From: Pseudomonas sp. P7548
GTDB taxonomy: Bacteria; Pseudomonadota; Gammaproteobacteria; Pseudomonadales; Pseudomonadaceae
Direction: 5' to 3'
DNA: 53,378 nt
Assembly (NCBI RefSeq): GCF_013386585.1
Contig: NZ_JACARO010000029.1
Span: forward strand, 1-53,378
Positions within the stretch are counted from its first letter, which is position 1. The number at the start of each line of letters is the position of its first letter. The notes below the pieces were generated by a model that did not search any database, was not told the origin of the DNA, and saw nothing but the letters and a program-made list of their open reading frames with translations. Shown here one piece after another: positions 32,106 to 39,417 of the stretch. A program made the position numbers and the translations under genes.

Positions 32106-34915
32106 TACGTAAGCCTATGGAAGACAAGATCCGGGCTGATGTACTTCAGCGTCTGGAGTCCGATTACGGCCTTCAGCACATGACCGGCACGCATTACATG
32201 CGCAAGGGCACCTGCCCCCAGTGCAATCAGAAACGCCTGTTCTCGCGTCACGATGAGCCGTGGTTCATACGCTGTGGCCGTGAGGAAAAGTGCCGGTACA
32301 TGGCTCCCACAAAAGAGCTGTACCCGGACCTATTCGACGACTGGAGCAAGCGCGCACCGGCTACCAGTGACCAGCCAGCCGCTAGTGCCCAGGCTTACCT
32401 GGCGTTCGCCCGGGGTTTACGTGTGGAGCTGATTGAGGGCTGGTACACCCAGGAAAGCTACTTCGATCGCGACCTGAATATCGGCTCTGCAACCGTGCGG
32501 TTTCCGCTTGAGCATGGCGGGTACTGGGAGCGCCTGATTGATCAACCTTCCCGCTTCGGCAAGAAGAAGGCCCGGTTCCAACCGCTCCAGAGCTACAGAG
32601 GGCATTGGTGGTGCCCACCGTGTCTGGACCTGTTGGAAGTAAACGAACTGTGGATCGTTGAAGGCATCTTCGACGCGATTGCGCTCATTCAAAACGGTAT
32701 CTCGGCTGTCGCCGCTCTGTCATCAAACGCCTTTCCAGAAGAGTCGCTGAAGGCGCTCATCACCGCTCGCGGTGGCAAAACTCCCAAGTTGGTTTGGGCC
32801 TTGGACAACGAGCCAGGCGCTCACAAATACACCCGTAGCTGGGTGAAACGGGCCCGTGAACTTGGCTTTACCTGCGAAGCCGCCCAGATCACACAGCCGG
32901 ACGCACGCAAGGTTGACTGGAACGATCTTCATCAGCGTTGGGCATTTATCGACGACGAGAAGGTCCGTGCGGAACGCATTGAAAAAGACCTAAAGGAAGC
33001 CCGGCACCACGGCGCCCTGCTGATCGCAGACAGTGCGAGTGACAAGGCGTTGCTCATGTACCAGTGGCGCGAGCGCGAGGAGTTTCACTTCTGTTTCGAC
33101 TCCCGCCTGTACTGGTGGAAGTTGGACCTTGCGAAATACAACAGCGCCAAGCAGGCGTTGGAGAAAAGCGACGACCAGGAAGCCCAGGTGCTGAACGAAA
33201 AGCAACTGCGGGAGAAGGCCCTGAACGTGGCCGGCTGCGTCGTCGAAATCGCCAACTGCTACCCCAAAGCCCTCTATTTCCAGCGAAACGAGATTACCGA
33301 CGAGTCCTGGTACTTCTTCCGCGTCGACTTCCCCCACGACGGTGGGTCAGTGAAAAACACCTTCACCGGGGGCCAGGTCGCCGCTGCCAGCGAATTCAAA
33401 AAAAGACTTCTCGGCATGGGCGCCGGGGCCGTGTTCACCGGGAGTGGACAACAGTTGGACAAACTCATGAAAGACCAGCTTTTCGGCATCAAGACAGTTC
33501 AGACCATCGACTACGTGGGCTACAGCAAGGAATACCACTGTTACGTGTTCAACGACGTTGCCGTCCGCGAAGGCCAGGTCATCCACATCAACGAAGAGGA
33601 GTTTTTTGAGATGGGCAAGCTGAAGCTCAAAACTCTGCAAAAGGGTGTGAAGATCGATCTGGAGAAGGACAGTAAAAACTACGACCCACAGTGGCAGGGC
33701 CTTCTGTGGCAGTGCTTTGGCGCCCAGGGAATCGTCGCGCTGACGTTTTGGTTTGGCTCACTGTTTGCCGAACAGATCCGCAGCCGCTACCAGTCGTTTC
33801 CGTTCCTTGAAGCCACGGGTGAGGCTGGCGCCGGCAAAACCACCTTGCTTACCCTGCTTTGGAAACTAGCAGGCCGGGACGGATACGAAGGGTTCGACCC
33901 GTCCAAGTCCACCAAGGCCGGCCGTAGCCGCCTGATGGGTCAGGTATCGGGCATGCCCATCGTGTTGCTGGAGTCGGACCGCAGCGGTGATGACAAGGCC
34001 CACGCCAAGACCTTCGAATGGGACGAACTCAAGGACTACTACGGCGGCGGCACGCTTGCGACCAAGGGCGTCAAAACCGCCGGCAACGAAACCTACGAAC
34101 CGCCATTTCGCGGCACGATCGCCATCAGCCAGAACGCCCCTGTGGTGGCGTCTGAAGCGATCATGACCCGGATTGTGAAACTGCACTTTGTTCGCCCGAA
34201 CGTGACGCCAGAGAGCCGAGCGGCGGCAGATCGCCTCAATGCCCTGGAAGGCTCGAAGCTCAGTAACTTTGTCTTGCAGGCGGTTCGCAAAGAGCTGGAA
34301 GTGATGGAGCTGTTCGCCCAGCGCATCCCAGGCTACGAGGCGAAGTTGCGCAACCTGCATTCGCATTGCTTTGCCTGCGAGGCACCGTTTCAGGACGAGC
34401 AAGCCGATTGTCAGCACTGCGGCAACAAGCTGCGTGGGTACATCCGGGTGGAGCGGATCAACAAAAACCACGCCCAACTGCTCGCCCTGCTCGACTGCCT
34501 GCTCATGGTGGTGCCGCTCACTGAACCGCAAGTCAGCCACACCCGCACGCAGATCATCCGCATGGCGATCGAGCGCCAGTCCTCGATCAGCTCCGACCAT
34601 CCGGTGGTGGCTGAATTCTGGGAAGTCTACGAGTACCTGGAAGGCCTCGACGCCGACGGCCCAGTGGTCAACCACAGCAAGAAAGACAACATCATCGCGA
34701 TCAACCTCAACGACTTTGTGAAGTGCGCGGCCGAGCATCGCCAGAAGATTGCCGACGTCAGCGAGCTGCGCGAGCGCCTTAAAGACTCCCGCTCCCGGAA
34801 GCTGCTCGACATCAACAAAGCCACTGACAGTGCGGTACGGGCTCACCAGGCCAAGACCAGCAACGCAGTCATTACCAAGCAACCCATCGTGAAGTGCTGG
34901 CACTTCCAGGCCTGA
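32102..34915 (+). CDS. Toprim primase/helicase-type replication protein
   Basis: A 937-aa multi-domain protein. An N-terminal zinc-binding region carries CPQCNQKRLF and a later CGREEKC (about residues 38-65). A toprim domain spans about 175-270 (ELWIVEGIFDAIALIQNG, then LVWALDNEPGAHKYTRSW). A central domain of unknown type follows. A P-loop ATPase has Walker A EATGEAGAGKTT near 575 and a putative Walker B PIVLLESDRSGDD near 620. A C-terminal zinc ribbon (CFACEAPFQDEQADCQHCG) lies near 758. This is the layout of a primase fused to a helicase-like ATPase, replacing the rolling-circle gpA of P2. GTG start overlaps the previous stop; an ATG five codons on is an alternative. Confidence 0.88.
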   Translation: MIRKPMEDKIRADVLQRLESDYGLQHMTGTHYMRKGTCPQCNQKRLFSRHDEPWFIRCGREEKCRYMAPTKELYPDLFDDWSKRAPATSDQPAASAQAYLAFARGLRVELIEGWYTQESYFDRDLNIGSATVRFPLEHGGYWERLIDQPSRFGKKKARFQPLQSYRGHWWCPPCLDLLEVNELWIVEGIFDAIALIQNGISAVAALSSNAFPEESLKALITARGGKTPKLVWALDNEPGAHKYTRSWVKRARELGFTCEAAQITQPDARKVDWNDLHQRWAFIDDEKVRAERIEKDLKEARHHGALLIADSASDKALLMYQWREREEFHFCFDSRLYWWKLDLAKYNSAKQALEKSDDQEAQVLNEKQLREKALNVAGCVVEIANCYPKALYFQRNEITDESWYFFRVDFPHDGGSVKNTFTGGQVAAASEFKKRLLGMGAGAVFTGSGQQLDKLMKDQLFGIKTVQTIDYVGYSKEYHCYVFNDVAVREGQVIHINEEEFFEMGKLKLKTLQKGVKIDLEKDSKNYDPQWQGLLWQCFGAQGIVALTFWFGSLFAEQIRSRYQSFPFLEATGEAGAGKTTLLTLLWKLAGRDGYEGFDPSKSTKAGRSRLMGQVSGMPIVLLESDRSGDDKAHAKTFEWDELKDYYGGGTLATKGVKTAGNETYEPPFRGTIAISQNAPVVASEAIMTRIVKLHFVRPNVTPESRAAADRLNALEGSKLSNFVLQAVRKELEVMELFAQRIPGYEAKLRNLHSHCFACEAPFQDEQADCQHCGNKLRGYIRVERINKNHAQLLALLDCLLMVVPLTEPQVSHTRTQIIRMAIERQSSISSDHPVVAEFWEVYEYLEGLDADGPVVNHSKKDNIIAINLNDFVKCAAEHRQKIADVSELRERLKDSRSRKLLDINKATDSAVRAHQAKTSNAVITKQPIVKCWHFQA

Positions 34916-34938
34916 CCAATCAACAGCAACACCCGCCA

Positions 34939-34980
34939 GGCGCTGCAACGCCGGCCACCACCCAAAGGAGAAGCACCGTG
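34939..34980 (+). promoter_or_regulatory. Hairpin leader copy 1
   Basis: GGCG-CTGCAA-CGCC (34939-34952), extendable by GCC/GGC across a bulged A, is followed 11 nt later by AAAGGAGAAGCACC and the GTG start. The loop and the 17-nt start region recur in two other leaders, while the stem sequence differs. Confidence 0.75.
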
Positions 34981-35289
34981 CACGTACAAGTCATCACCGG
35001 TGACGGCCAACAAGGCGAAACCAACCGCCTTCGGCACCTGAAAGAGCTCAAGGAATGGTTTAACGAGTCCGGAAAAATCGTTCACGCCGAAGCATACGAC
35101 CCAACCGGCCTGATCGCGATCCTGGAGGTTCGTGCGGTAAGCGACAAAGAAATTCTGGTGCTTGAGTGCAGCAGGGATCAGATCCAGGCAGTCCTGGAAT
35201 GGCAGTCAGCAACTGATGAGGTTGTTGAGTTTGAAAACCTGCTGCTGCACCTGGTGCGGAAGCAAAACCCAACCGGCGAAAGCCAGTAA
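34978..35289 (+). CDS. Early phage protein with hairpin leader
   Basis: A 103-aa protein starting at GTG 34978 after a strong AAAGGAG. The text is VHVQVITGDGQQGETNRLRH, then LKELKEWFNESGKIVHAEAYD and the helical C-terminus FENLLLHLVRKQ. No family is recognised. It is acidic and soluble, and the first of three genes sharing a conserved hairpin leader behind the replication gene. It may be a replication accessory or host-takeover protein. Confidence 0.75.
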   Translation: MHVQVITGDGQQGETNRLRHLKELKEWFNESGKIVHAEAYDPTGLIAILEVRAVSDKEILVLECSRDQIQAVLEWQSATDEVVEFENLLLHLVRKQNPTGESQ

Positions 35290-35300
35290 AAAGGTGGTGC

Positions 35301-35350
35301 CGAGGGGCTGCAACCCCTCGACACCGACCACCCAAAGGAGAAGCACCATG
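35301..35350 (+). promoter_or_regulatory. Hairpin leader copy 2
   Basis: CGAGGGG-CTGCAA-CCCCTCG (35301-35320), a 7-bp perfect stem, extends through one mismatch by GGTG/CACC. It is followed by AAAGGAGAAGCACCATG at 35334. The loop matches copies 1 and 3, with a wholly different stem sequence. Confidence 0.8.
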
Positions 35351-35620
35351 CAAGTGAATCAACCCAAAGGCGGCACCGCAGAGGCTACCACAACCCCGCT
35401 GACTGTCGGTGACAAGGTCGGCTACGTCGCTATGAGCGGCAGTGGACAGCAATACCGGCTAAGTGCTCGTACCGGCGTCATAGAAGCGATCGATGGCAGC
35501 GTTGCCACCTTGCGAGCCTCGAACGGTCGGCTCATCACCAAACCGCTCAACAAACTGACACCTGACGGCCAGCCCAATGCGTTGACGCGCATGCTCATGG
35601 GGGGGAGTGATCATGGCTGA
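35348..35620 (+). CDS. Early phage protein with hairpin leader
   Basis: A 90-aa protein, probably beta-rich: TVGDKVGYVAMSGSGQQYRLS, then RTGVIEAIDGSVATLRASNGRLIT, resembling a small SH3-like or KOW-like barrel. The ATG at 35348 follows the shared AAAGGAGAAGCACC. The last residues overlap the next gene by 8 bp. Function is unknown; an SH3-like fold is my inference from the strand pattern. Confidence 0.72.
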   Translation: MQVNQPKGGTAEATTTPLTVGDKVGYVAMSGSGQQYRLSARTGVIEAIDGSVATLRASNGRLITKPLNKLTPDGQPNALTRMLMGGSDHG

Positions 35621-36215
35621 CTACTTTTACAAGTCCAGCGAGCCAGAAACCGTCGCCATTGTTCAGAGCTTTTACGTCATGAAGGATGCTTTCAGCGCTC
35701 TCTTGATTGCGCTGGGTGAGCATTTCGGCGGCAAAGTCGCACCAATGCGTGATGTCGACTCCCACTTCGCAGGCGGCGTGAAACTCAGCGGTGGCGCCGA
35801 GCTTGATGTGCACTGGTGCCGTCCTGATGACCATGGCTATCGGGCACTGCGCACTGCTGCCAAGCCTGGGAAAGGCAAATCGAAAGAGGAAAGAGCTGAC
35901 ATCCGGGCGGAACATGAACGTCTTGTCGCGCTGTGGAACGAACATTGCCCAGCACGCTTGAGCTGCACCGAGTATTGGGATCGTCTCGGCGTGAATAGCG
36001 GCAACCTTTGGCTTTGTGGCGGTATCAAGTTCGAACTCGACGGAGTTGCCTATTTCCACCTTGGCTTCCAGATCAACAAAGCCGAGCACCACTCCCAGGT
36101 CGCAGCTGGCCAACCAACAAGCGGATGGATCGACGGTGCAGTTGAGATCCTGGCCAGCGAGTACGAGACCGCCCGCCTAGCAAAACTGAAGGCGAATAAG
36201 GTGGCAAATGGCTAA
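35613..36215 (+). CDS. Hypothetical early phage protein
   Basis: A 200-aa protein starting MADYFYKSSEPETVAIVQSF; the ATG at 35613 has GGGGGAG upstream. It contains a central basic segment KPGKGKSKEERADIRAEHERL and the LWLCGGIKFELDGVAYFHLGFQ stretch. It is soluble, with no recognised motif. It is coupled to its neighbours by overlaps at both ends. Such proteins are common in Pseudomonas prophage early operons; no role is known to me. Confidence 0.75.
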   Translation: MADYFYKSSEPETVAIVQSFYVMKDAFSALLIALGEHFGGKVAPMRDVDSHFAGGVKLSGGAELDVHWCRPDDHGYRALRTAAKPGKGKSKEERADIRAEHERLVALWNEHCPARLSCTEYWDRLGVNSGNLWLCGGIKFELDGVAYFHLGFQINKAEHHSQVAAGQPTSGWIDGAVEILASEYETARLAKLKANKVANG

Positions 36216-36426
36216 GAACTCTATCCCTGAGCGCAAGCGGCCGACTATGGCAAGCCACCGACTCGACCTCCCGAGCCGCTGCGACATCTGCGGCCACGCA
36301 CGCTCCACCCGCAAGCACCAGGCCTGTAGCCGTATACGCCAGCAACGCAAATCAGCGGAATGGGCTGCATACATGGCCGAGCGCGAAGCGACCAAACAGA
36401 ACAAACCGCGTCGTTACGCACACTGA
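36208..36426 (+). CDS. Small zinc-binding phage protein
   Basis: A 72-aa basic protein. The central CDICGHARSTRKHQACSRIRQQ has C-x2-C and one more Cys with several His, a likely single zinc site, flanked by Lys/Arg-rich ends (PERKRP, NKPRRYAH). This suggests nucleic-acid binding. It overlaps the previous gene by 8 bp. Similar short proteins accompany early operons of Pseudomonas phages; the function is not established. Confidence 0.75.
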   Translation: MAKNSIPERKRPTMASHRLDLPSRCDICGHARSTRKHQACSRIRQQRKSAEWAAYMAEREATKQNKPRRYAH

Positions 36427-36447
36427 TAACCAACACGGGCGGGACAC

Positions 36448-36491
36448 GGGGAGCTGCAACTCCCCCACTGCCTGAAAGGAGAAGCACCATG
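36448..36491 (+). promoter_or_regulatory. Hairpin leader copy 3
   Basis: GGGGAG-CTGCAA-CTCCCC (36448-36465), a 6-bp stem, is followed after 9 nt by AAAGGAGAAGCACCATG at 36475. Loop, closing G-C pair and start region equal copies 1 and 2. Confidence 0.8.
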
Positions 36492-36803
36492 CATTCAAAT
36501 CAAAACTCAAACAGCACTACGTTTCACTCTTTTGAGCCAGTGACACCTGTATCGGCACCACTGCAACTGACTGCTGATCTGCGCTACATCCTTGGCATTC
36601 CTCACACCAAATTAGCCAGTACAGCCCAGCTACTGCGGCAGCAAGGGCACTGTATTGGGGAACGTAGTGAAGATGAGCAAACCGCTGTCATCCATTGGAT
36701 GCTTGGCCACTACCTTCGTCGCGGTATCCATTGGAGAGTGTTTGCTTACGCAGAACTTGACGCCAGCGATAAATTTCCAGGGTTTCCGGGAGACGAGTCG
36801 TGA
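36489..36803 (+). CDS. Early phage protein with hairpin leader
   Basis: A 104-aa protein. The N-terminal 25 residues are Ser/Asn/Thr-rich. The remainder is a probable helical domain (LTADLRYILGIPHTKLASTAQLLRQQG), followed by EDEQTAVIHWMLGHYLRRG. The helix pattern vaguely recalls a DNA-binding fold but no motif is clear. Third gene behind the conserved hairpin leader, and the stop overlaps the next start (GTGA). Function is unknown. Confidence 0.75.
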   Translation: MHSNQNSNSTTFHSFEPVTPVSAPLQLTADLRYILGIPHTKLASTAQLLRQQGHCIGERSEDEQTAVIHWMLGHYLRRGIHWRVFAYAELDASDKFPGFPGDES

Positions 36804-37051
36804 CCGTATTCCTGCTGCTCTACCTATGCGCGGATGCGGCACGAATTGATTGCCGGGTGGTGAAGGCTGACAGCTGGAGCGGCCCCCACGCCTACGAGCA
36901 ATGCACCGACGTCGTACCAGGGTTGACCAAGGCACTGACTGCACCCAACCGGAAGCGGCATCGATTCGTTTGCGAGATCCATGTGGACGAGGCCAAACCC
37001 GCAGAACATAAGGCTCTGCCTACGTTCACTCATCAATCGTTTCGGATGTGA
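36800..37051 (+). CDS. Small hypothetical phage protein
   Basis: An 83-aa protein from a GTG overlapping the preceding stop. It begins with a hydrophobic stretch MTVFLLLYLCADAARIDCRV that could be a short signal or anchor, and has four Cys in total. The C-terminus is hydrophilic and rich in His, Lys and Pro. No family is recognised. An envelope location is possible but weakly supported. Confidence 0.6.
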   Translation: MTVFLLLYLCADAARIDCRVVKADSWSGPHAYEQCTDVVPGLTKALTAPNRKRHRFVCEIHVDEAKPAEHKALPTFTHQSFRM

Positions 37052-37064
37052 GGGGGGGTAACCA

Positions 37065-37913
37065 ATGACGATTACATCACCGGTCATCCGTTACCACGGA
37101 GCCAAGTTCCGGCTCGCACCGTGGGTGCTGCAACACTTCCCTCAGCACACTTGCTACGTCGAGTCATTCGGTGGCGCCGCCGGCGTGCTGATGCAGAAGG
37201 CACGATCATATGCCGAGGTCTACAACGACTTGGACGGCGACATCGTGAACCTATTCCGAGTGCTGCAGGATCAAAATTCCCGATCGGGACTTGTCGAACG
37301 CCTGGTGTTCACACCTTATTCGCGAGAAGAATTTGAGTTGTCGTGGGAGCCTTGCACCGATCCGATAGAACGCGCCCGCCGAACGATCATCAGGGCTCAG
37401 ATGGGTTTTGGCTCTGCCGGCGCTACCAAGGGAGTCACGGGTTTTCGTATTGACACCAAACGTCAATACGGGACAGCCCAGTCACTCTGGGCTGCCTATC
37501 CCGATCAACTTGCAGGGGTTGGCCAGCGGCTGAGAGGAGTGTTGATCGAGAACAGGCCGGCGATCGAGGTTGTTAAGGCGCACGACGGACCGCAGACCTT
37601 GCACTACGTTGACCCGCCCTACGTGCACGACACCAGATACAAGGGTGCATCAAGCGGCAGGTACTACAAGCACGAAATGGATGACGCCGCGCACCGCGAG
37701 TTGCTCGCTGTTTTGCTCAAGCTGGAAGGGATGGTGGTCCTGTCTGGTTACCCAAGTGATCTGTATGCCGAGCTGCTACCTGGCTGGGCCAGTTATGGCA
37801 CTTCCGCCCGTATCAGCGCTGGGCGCGGCTCCGCGACACGTACTGAATGCATATGGGTCAACCCTTACTGCCACAGTCAGTTAAATCGCCTGTCTCTGTT
37901 TGGAGAAGTTTGA
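37065..37913 (+). CDS. Dam-like D12 class DNA adenine N6-methyltransferase
   Basis: A 282-aa enzyme of the D12/Dam class. SAM-binding motif regions are visible: YHGAKFRLAPWVLQHFP near the start, YVESFGGAAGVLMQK near residue 30 (F-x-G-x-G motif) and YNDLDGDIVNLFRVLQ. The catalytic motif IV DPPY lies near 184 (HYVDPPYVHDTRYKG). It uses SAM to methylate adenine, probably in a short palindrome such as GATC, although the target cannot be read from sequence. No cognate restriction enzyme is adjacent, so it is likely an orphan that protects phage DNA or modulates regulation. Its stop overlaps the PrtN-like start. Confidence 0.92.
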   Translation: MTITSPVIRYHGAKFRLAPWVLQHFPQHTCYVESFGGAAGVLMQKARSYAEVYNDLDGDIVNLFRVLQDQNSRSGLVERLVFTPYSREEFELSWEPCTDPIERARRTIIRAQMGFGSAGATKGVTGFRIDTKRQYGTAQSLWAAYPDQLAGVGQRLRGVLIENRPAIEVVKAHDGPQTLHYVDPPYVHDTRYKGASSGRYYKHEMDDAAHRELLAVLLKLEGMVVLSGYPSDLYAELLPGWASYGTSARISAGRGSATRTECIWVNPYCHSQLNRLSLFGEV

Positions 37914-38188
37914 TGAATACAGCCTTCATTCTTATGGCCCAATACGACGGCCAGGCGATTATCTCGCTGGAGGTAGTGTGCCGGGATTACTTCACACACC
38001 TGACGCCGGAGATGTTCCAGCGCAAGGTGATGAGCGGTCAGATCAAGTTGCCCATCACCCGACTGGAACCGAGCCAGAAGTCGGCCAAAGGCATCCACCT
38101 CACCGACCTCGCTGTCTACCTCGACTTGCAGCGCGCCGCCGCTGTGAAGGAACACAACCAGCTCAACGGGATAAAACACGCCGTTTGA
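37913..38188 (+). CDS. PrtN-family regulator (possible excisionase)
   Basis: A 91-aa protein strongly like the P. aeruginosa pyocin activator PrtN: MNTAFILMAQYDGQAIISLE, then VCRDYFTHLTPEMFQRKVMSG and the C-terminal AKGIHLTDLAVYLDLQRAAA. The fold is a winged-helix type also used by excisionases. Its start overlaps the methylase stop (TGATG), and its end overlaps the convergent integrase by 26 bp. Position next to int suggests it may act as recombination directionality factor, or activate a late promoter as PrtN does. Family call strong, role inferred. Confidence 0.85.
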   Translation: MNTAFILMAQYDGQAIISLEVVCRDYFTHLTPEMFQRKVMSGQIKLPITRLEPSQKSAKGIHLTDLAVYLDLQRAAAVKEHNQLNGIKHAV

Positions 38189-39314
38189 GCCACTTCTCTG
38201 ATGCGGCGCCCAGTTGGACGGGCGCCCTCAGTATCTTTTCGTGCCATTCCCAGCCCATATAGCGGTCACCCTTGCCACGCAGGTGGGTGTAGCGCCGCAT
38301 TGAATTCCAATCCCGGTGGCCCGACACACTTGCCACGCGTGGAATGTCCCAGTCCATTTCAAACAGGCGGCTGACGCCTTCATGCCGAAGGTCGTGGAAG
38401 TGCAGGTCCACAATTTCTAGGAACTTGCAGGCTTTGGCCCAGGATGTGGAGATGGATTCAGGGCTGTAGGGGAAGATGTCTTCGCCGGCCTTCGGCATGG
38501 TCTGGAGGATCTGCCAAGCCTCGTCCGGCAGGTAGCACCACACGTCGTTGCCGATCTTCTGCCCGGGGTTCTTCATGTCGCGCACCAACACCCGCTGGCC
38601 AGGCTCGTCGACGTCGGCCCAGCGGATGCGGGTTATTTCATCCAGCCGGCGCGTGGAGAACAGGGCAAAGCCCACGACCTTGAGCATATTGATGACCGTT
38701 GGGCGCCGCGCCTGCATGGCCTGATAGTGCGTGAGAACCTTGTCCAGCTCGTCCAAAGTCGGCCGGCGGTCACGCTCGCGGCTTTTCAGGTTGTAGCCCA
38801 ACTTACGCAGCACCCGGCGGGCGCCGCCCATGGCGAGCGGATCTACCTGATAGCCCCAGGCGTCTTTGGCGATCGCCAGAACGGCGCCGAGATGCGCCAG
38901 GTCGTTGCCGGCGGTTTGCGGCTGGACGCCCCCGCCCTCACGGCTCATCCGAAACAGGGCAAAGTCGACCAGGCATTGGGTAGTGATGTCGGTATCGCTC
39001 AGTTGGCCGATGTCCATCTTGCCGATGGCTTCAAGCGTGGCCTTCTTGGTTTTGCCCAGCGGCCGGGCCTTTCCTACTTCCAGCAGGTACTGGTCGATCA
39101 TGTCTTTGACGGTGACGCCCTTCCGACTGGCCCGCTCGATCGCGCCAGGCTGGTCCAGCTCCGATTCACGCTTGCGCGTCCACACCTGGGCGGCCTGTTT
39201 CCGGGCGAAGGTCTGGCTCTCTTGGTAGACTTGCACTCCGTCGCGTTTGATGCGGATTTGAGCCGTGTAGCTCACAGTCCCATCCGCCAGTTTTCTTGCC
39301 CTGATAGTCGCCAT
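38163..39314 (-). CDS. int: Tyrosine integrase, dusA-specific
   Basis: A 383-aa site-specific recombinase. The N-terminal arm-binding domain is ATIRARKLADGTVSYTAQIR and onwards. A core-binding domain covers about 85-185. The catalytic domain carries the first Arg in STRRLDEITRIRW (near 251), HDLRHEGVSR (H-x-x-R), GHRDW and the nucleophile Tyr in MRRYTHL. The ATG at 39314 is chosen because the arm-binding domain begins there; the frame continues upstream to 39542 through attR without homology. The 15-bp arm-type repeat lies 2 bp upstream of the start, suggesting autoregulation. It catalyses exchange at the 31-bp core. Confidence 0.93.
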   Translation of the reverse strand: MATIRARKLADGTVSYTAQIRIKRDGVQVYQESQTFARKQAAQVWTRKRESELDQPGAIERASRKGVTVKDMIDQYLLEVGKARPLGKTKKATLEAIGKMDIGQLSDTDITTQCLVDFALFRMSREGGGVQPQTAGNDLAHLGAVLAIAKDAWGYQVDPLAMGGARRVLRKLGYNLKSRERDRRPTLDELDKVLTHYQAMQARRPTVINMLKVVGFALFSTRRLDEITRIRWADVDEPGQRVLVRDMKNPGQKIGNDVWCYLPDEAWQILQTMPKAGEDIFPYSPESISTSWAKACKFLEIVDLHFHDLRHEGVSRLFEMDWDIPRVASVSGHRDWNSMRRYTHLRGKGDRYMGWEWHEKILRAPVQLGAASEKWLKRRVLSR

Positions 39315-39316
39315 AT

Positions 39317-39360
39317 CGAAAGTGGTACGCGTCAGTTTTGAGGTGGTACATCGTACCACC
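39317..39360. promoter_or_regulatory. Right arm-type integrase sites and palindrome
   Basis: CGAAAGTGGTACGCG (39317-39331) is the exact inverse of the left arm site. A perfect palindrome, GGTGGTAC-ATC-GTACCACC (39342-39360), follows. With the left end this gives five GTGGTAC/GTACCA copies. They overlap the integrase promoter region and the DNA upstream of the hybrid dusA. Confidence 0.6.
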
Positions 39361-39417
39361 GAGCCTCTAAAAACGCCTGAAAACGCCCTGAAACTCGCCA
39401 AGAACACGTTGAGTAAA

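Noticed and set aside
37127..37138. A fourth GTG-CTGCAA-CAC match to the hairpin leader loop
   Set aside because: It lies inside the methylase coding region with only a 3-bp stem and no following AAAGGAGAAGCACC, so it is a chance hexamer.
39322..39417. Longer dusA start at the upstream ATG (39322)
   Set aside because: It would translate through the integrase arm-site palindrome and add 32 residues unlike any Dus N-terminus. The ATG at 39418 gives a near-native length.
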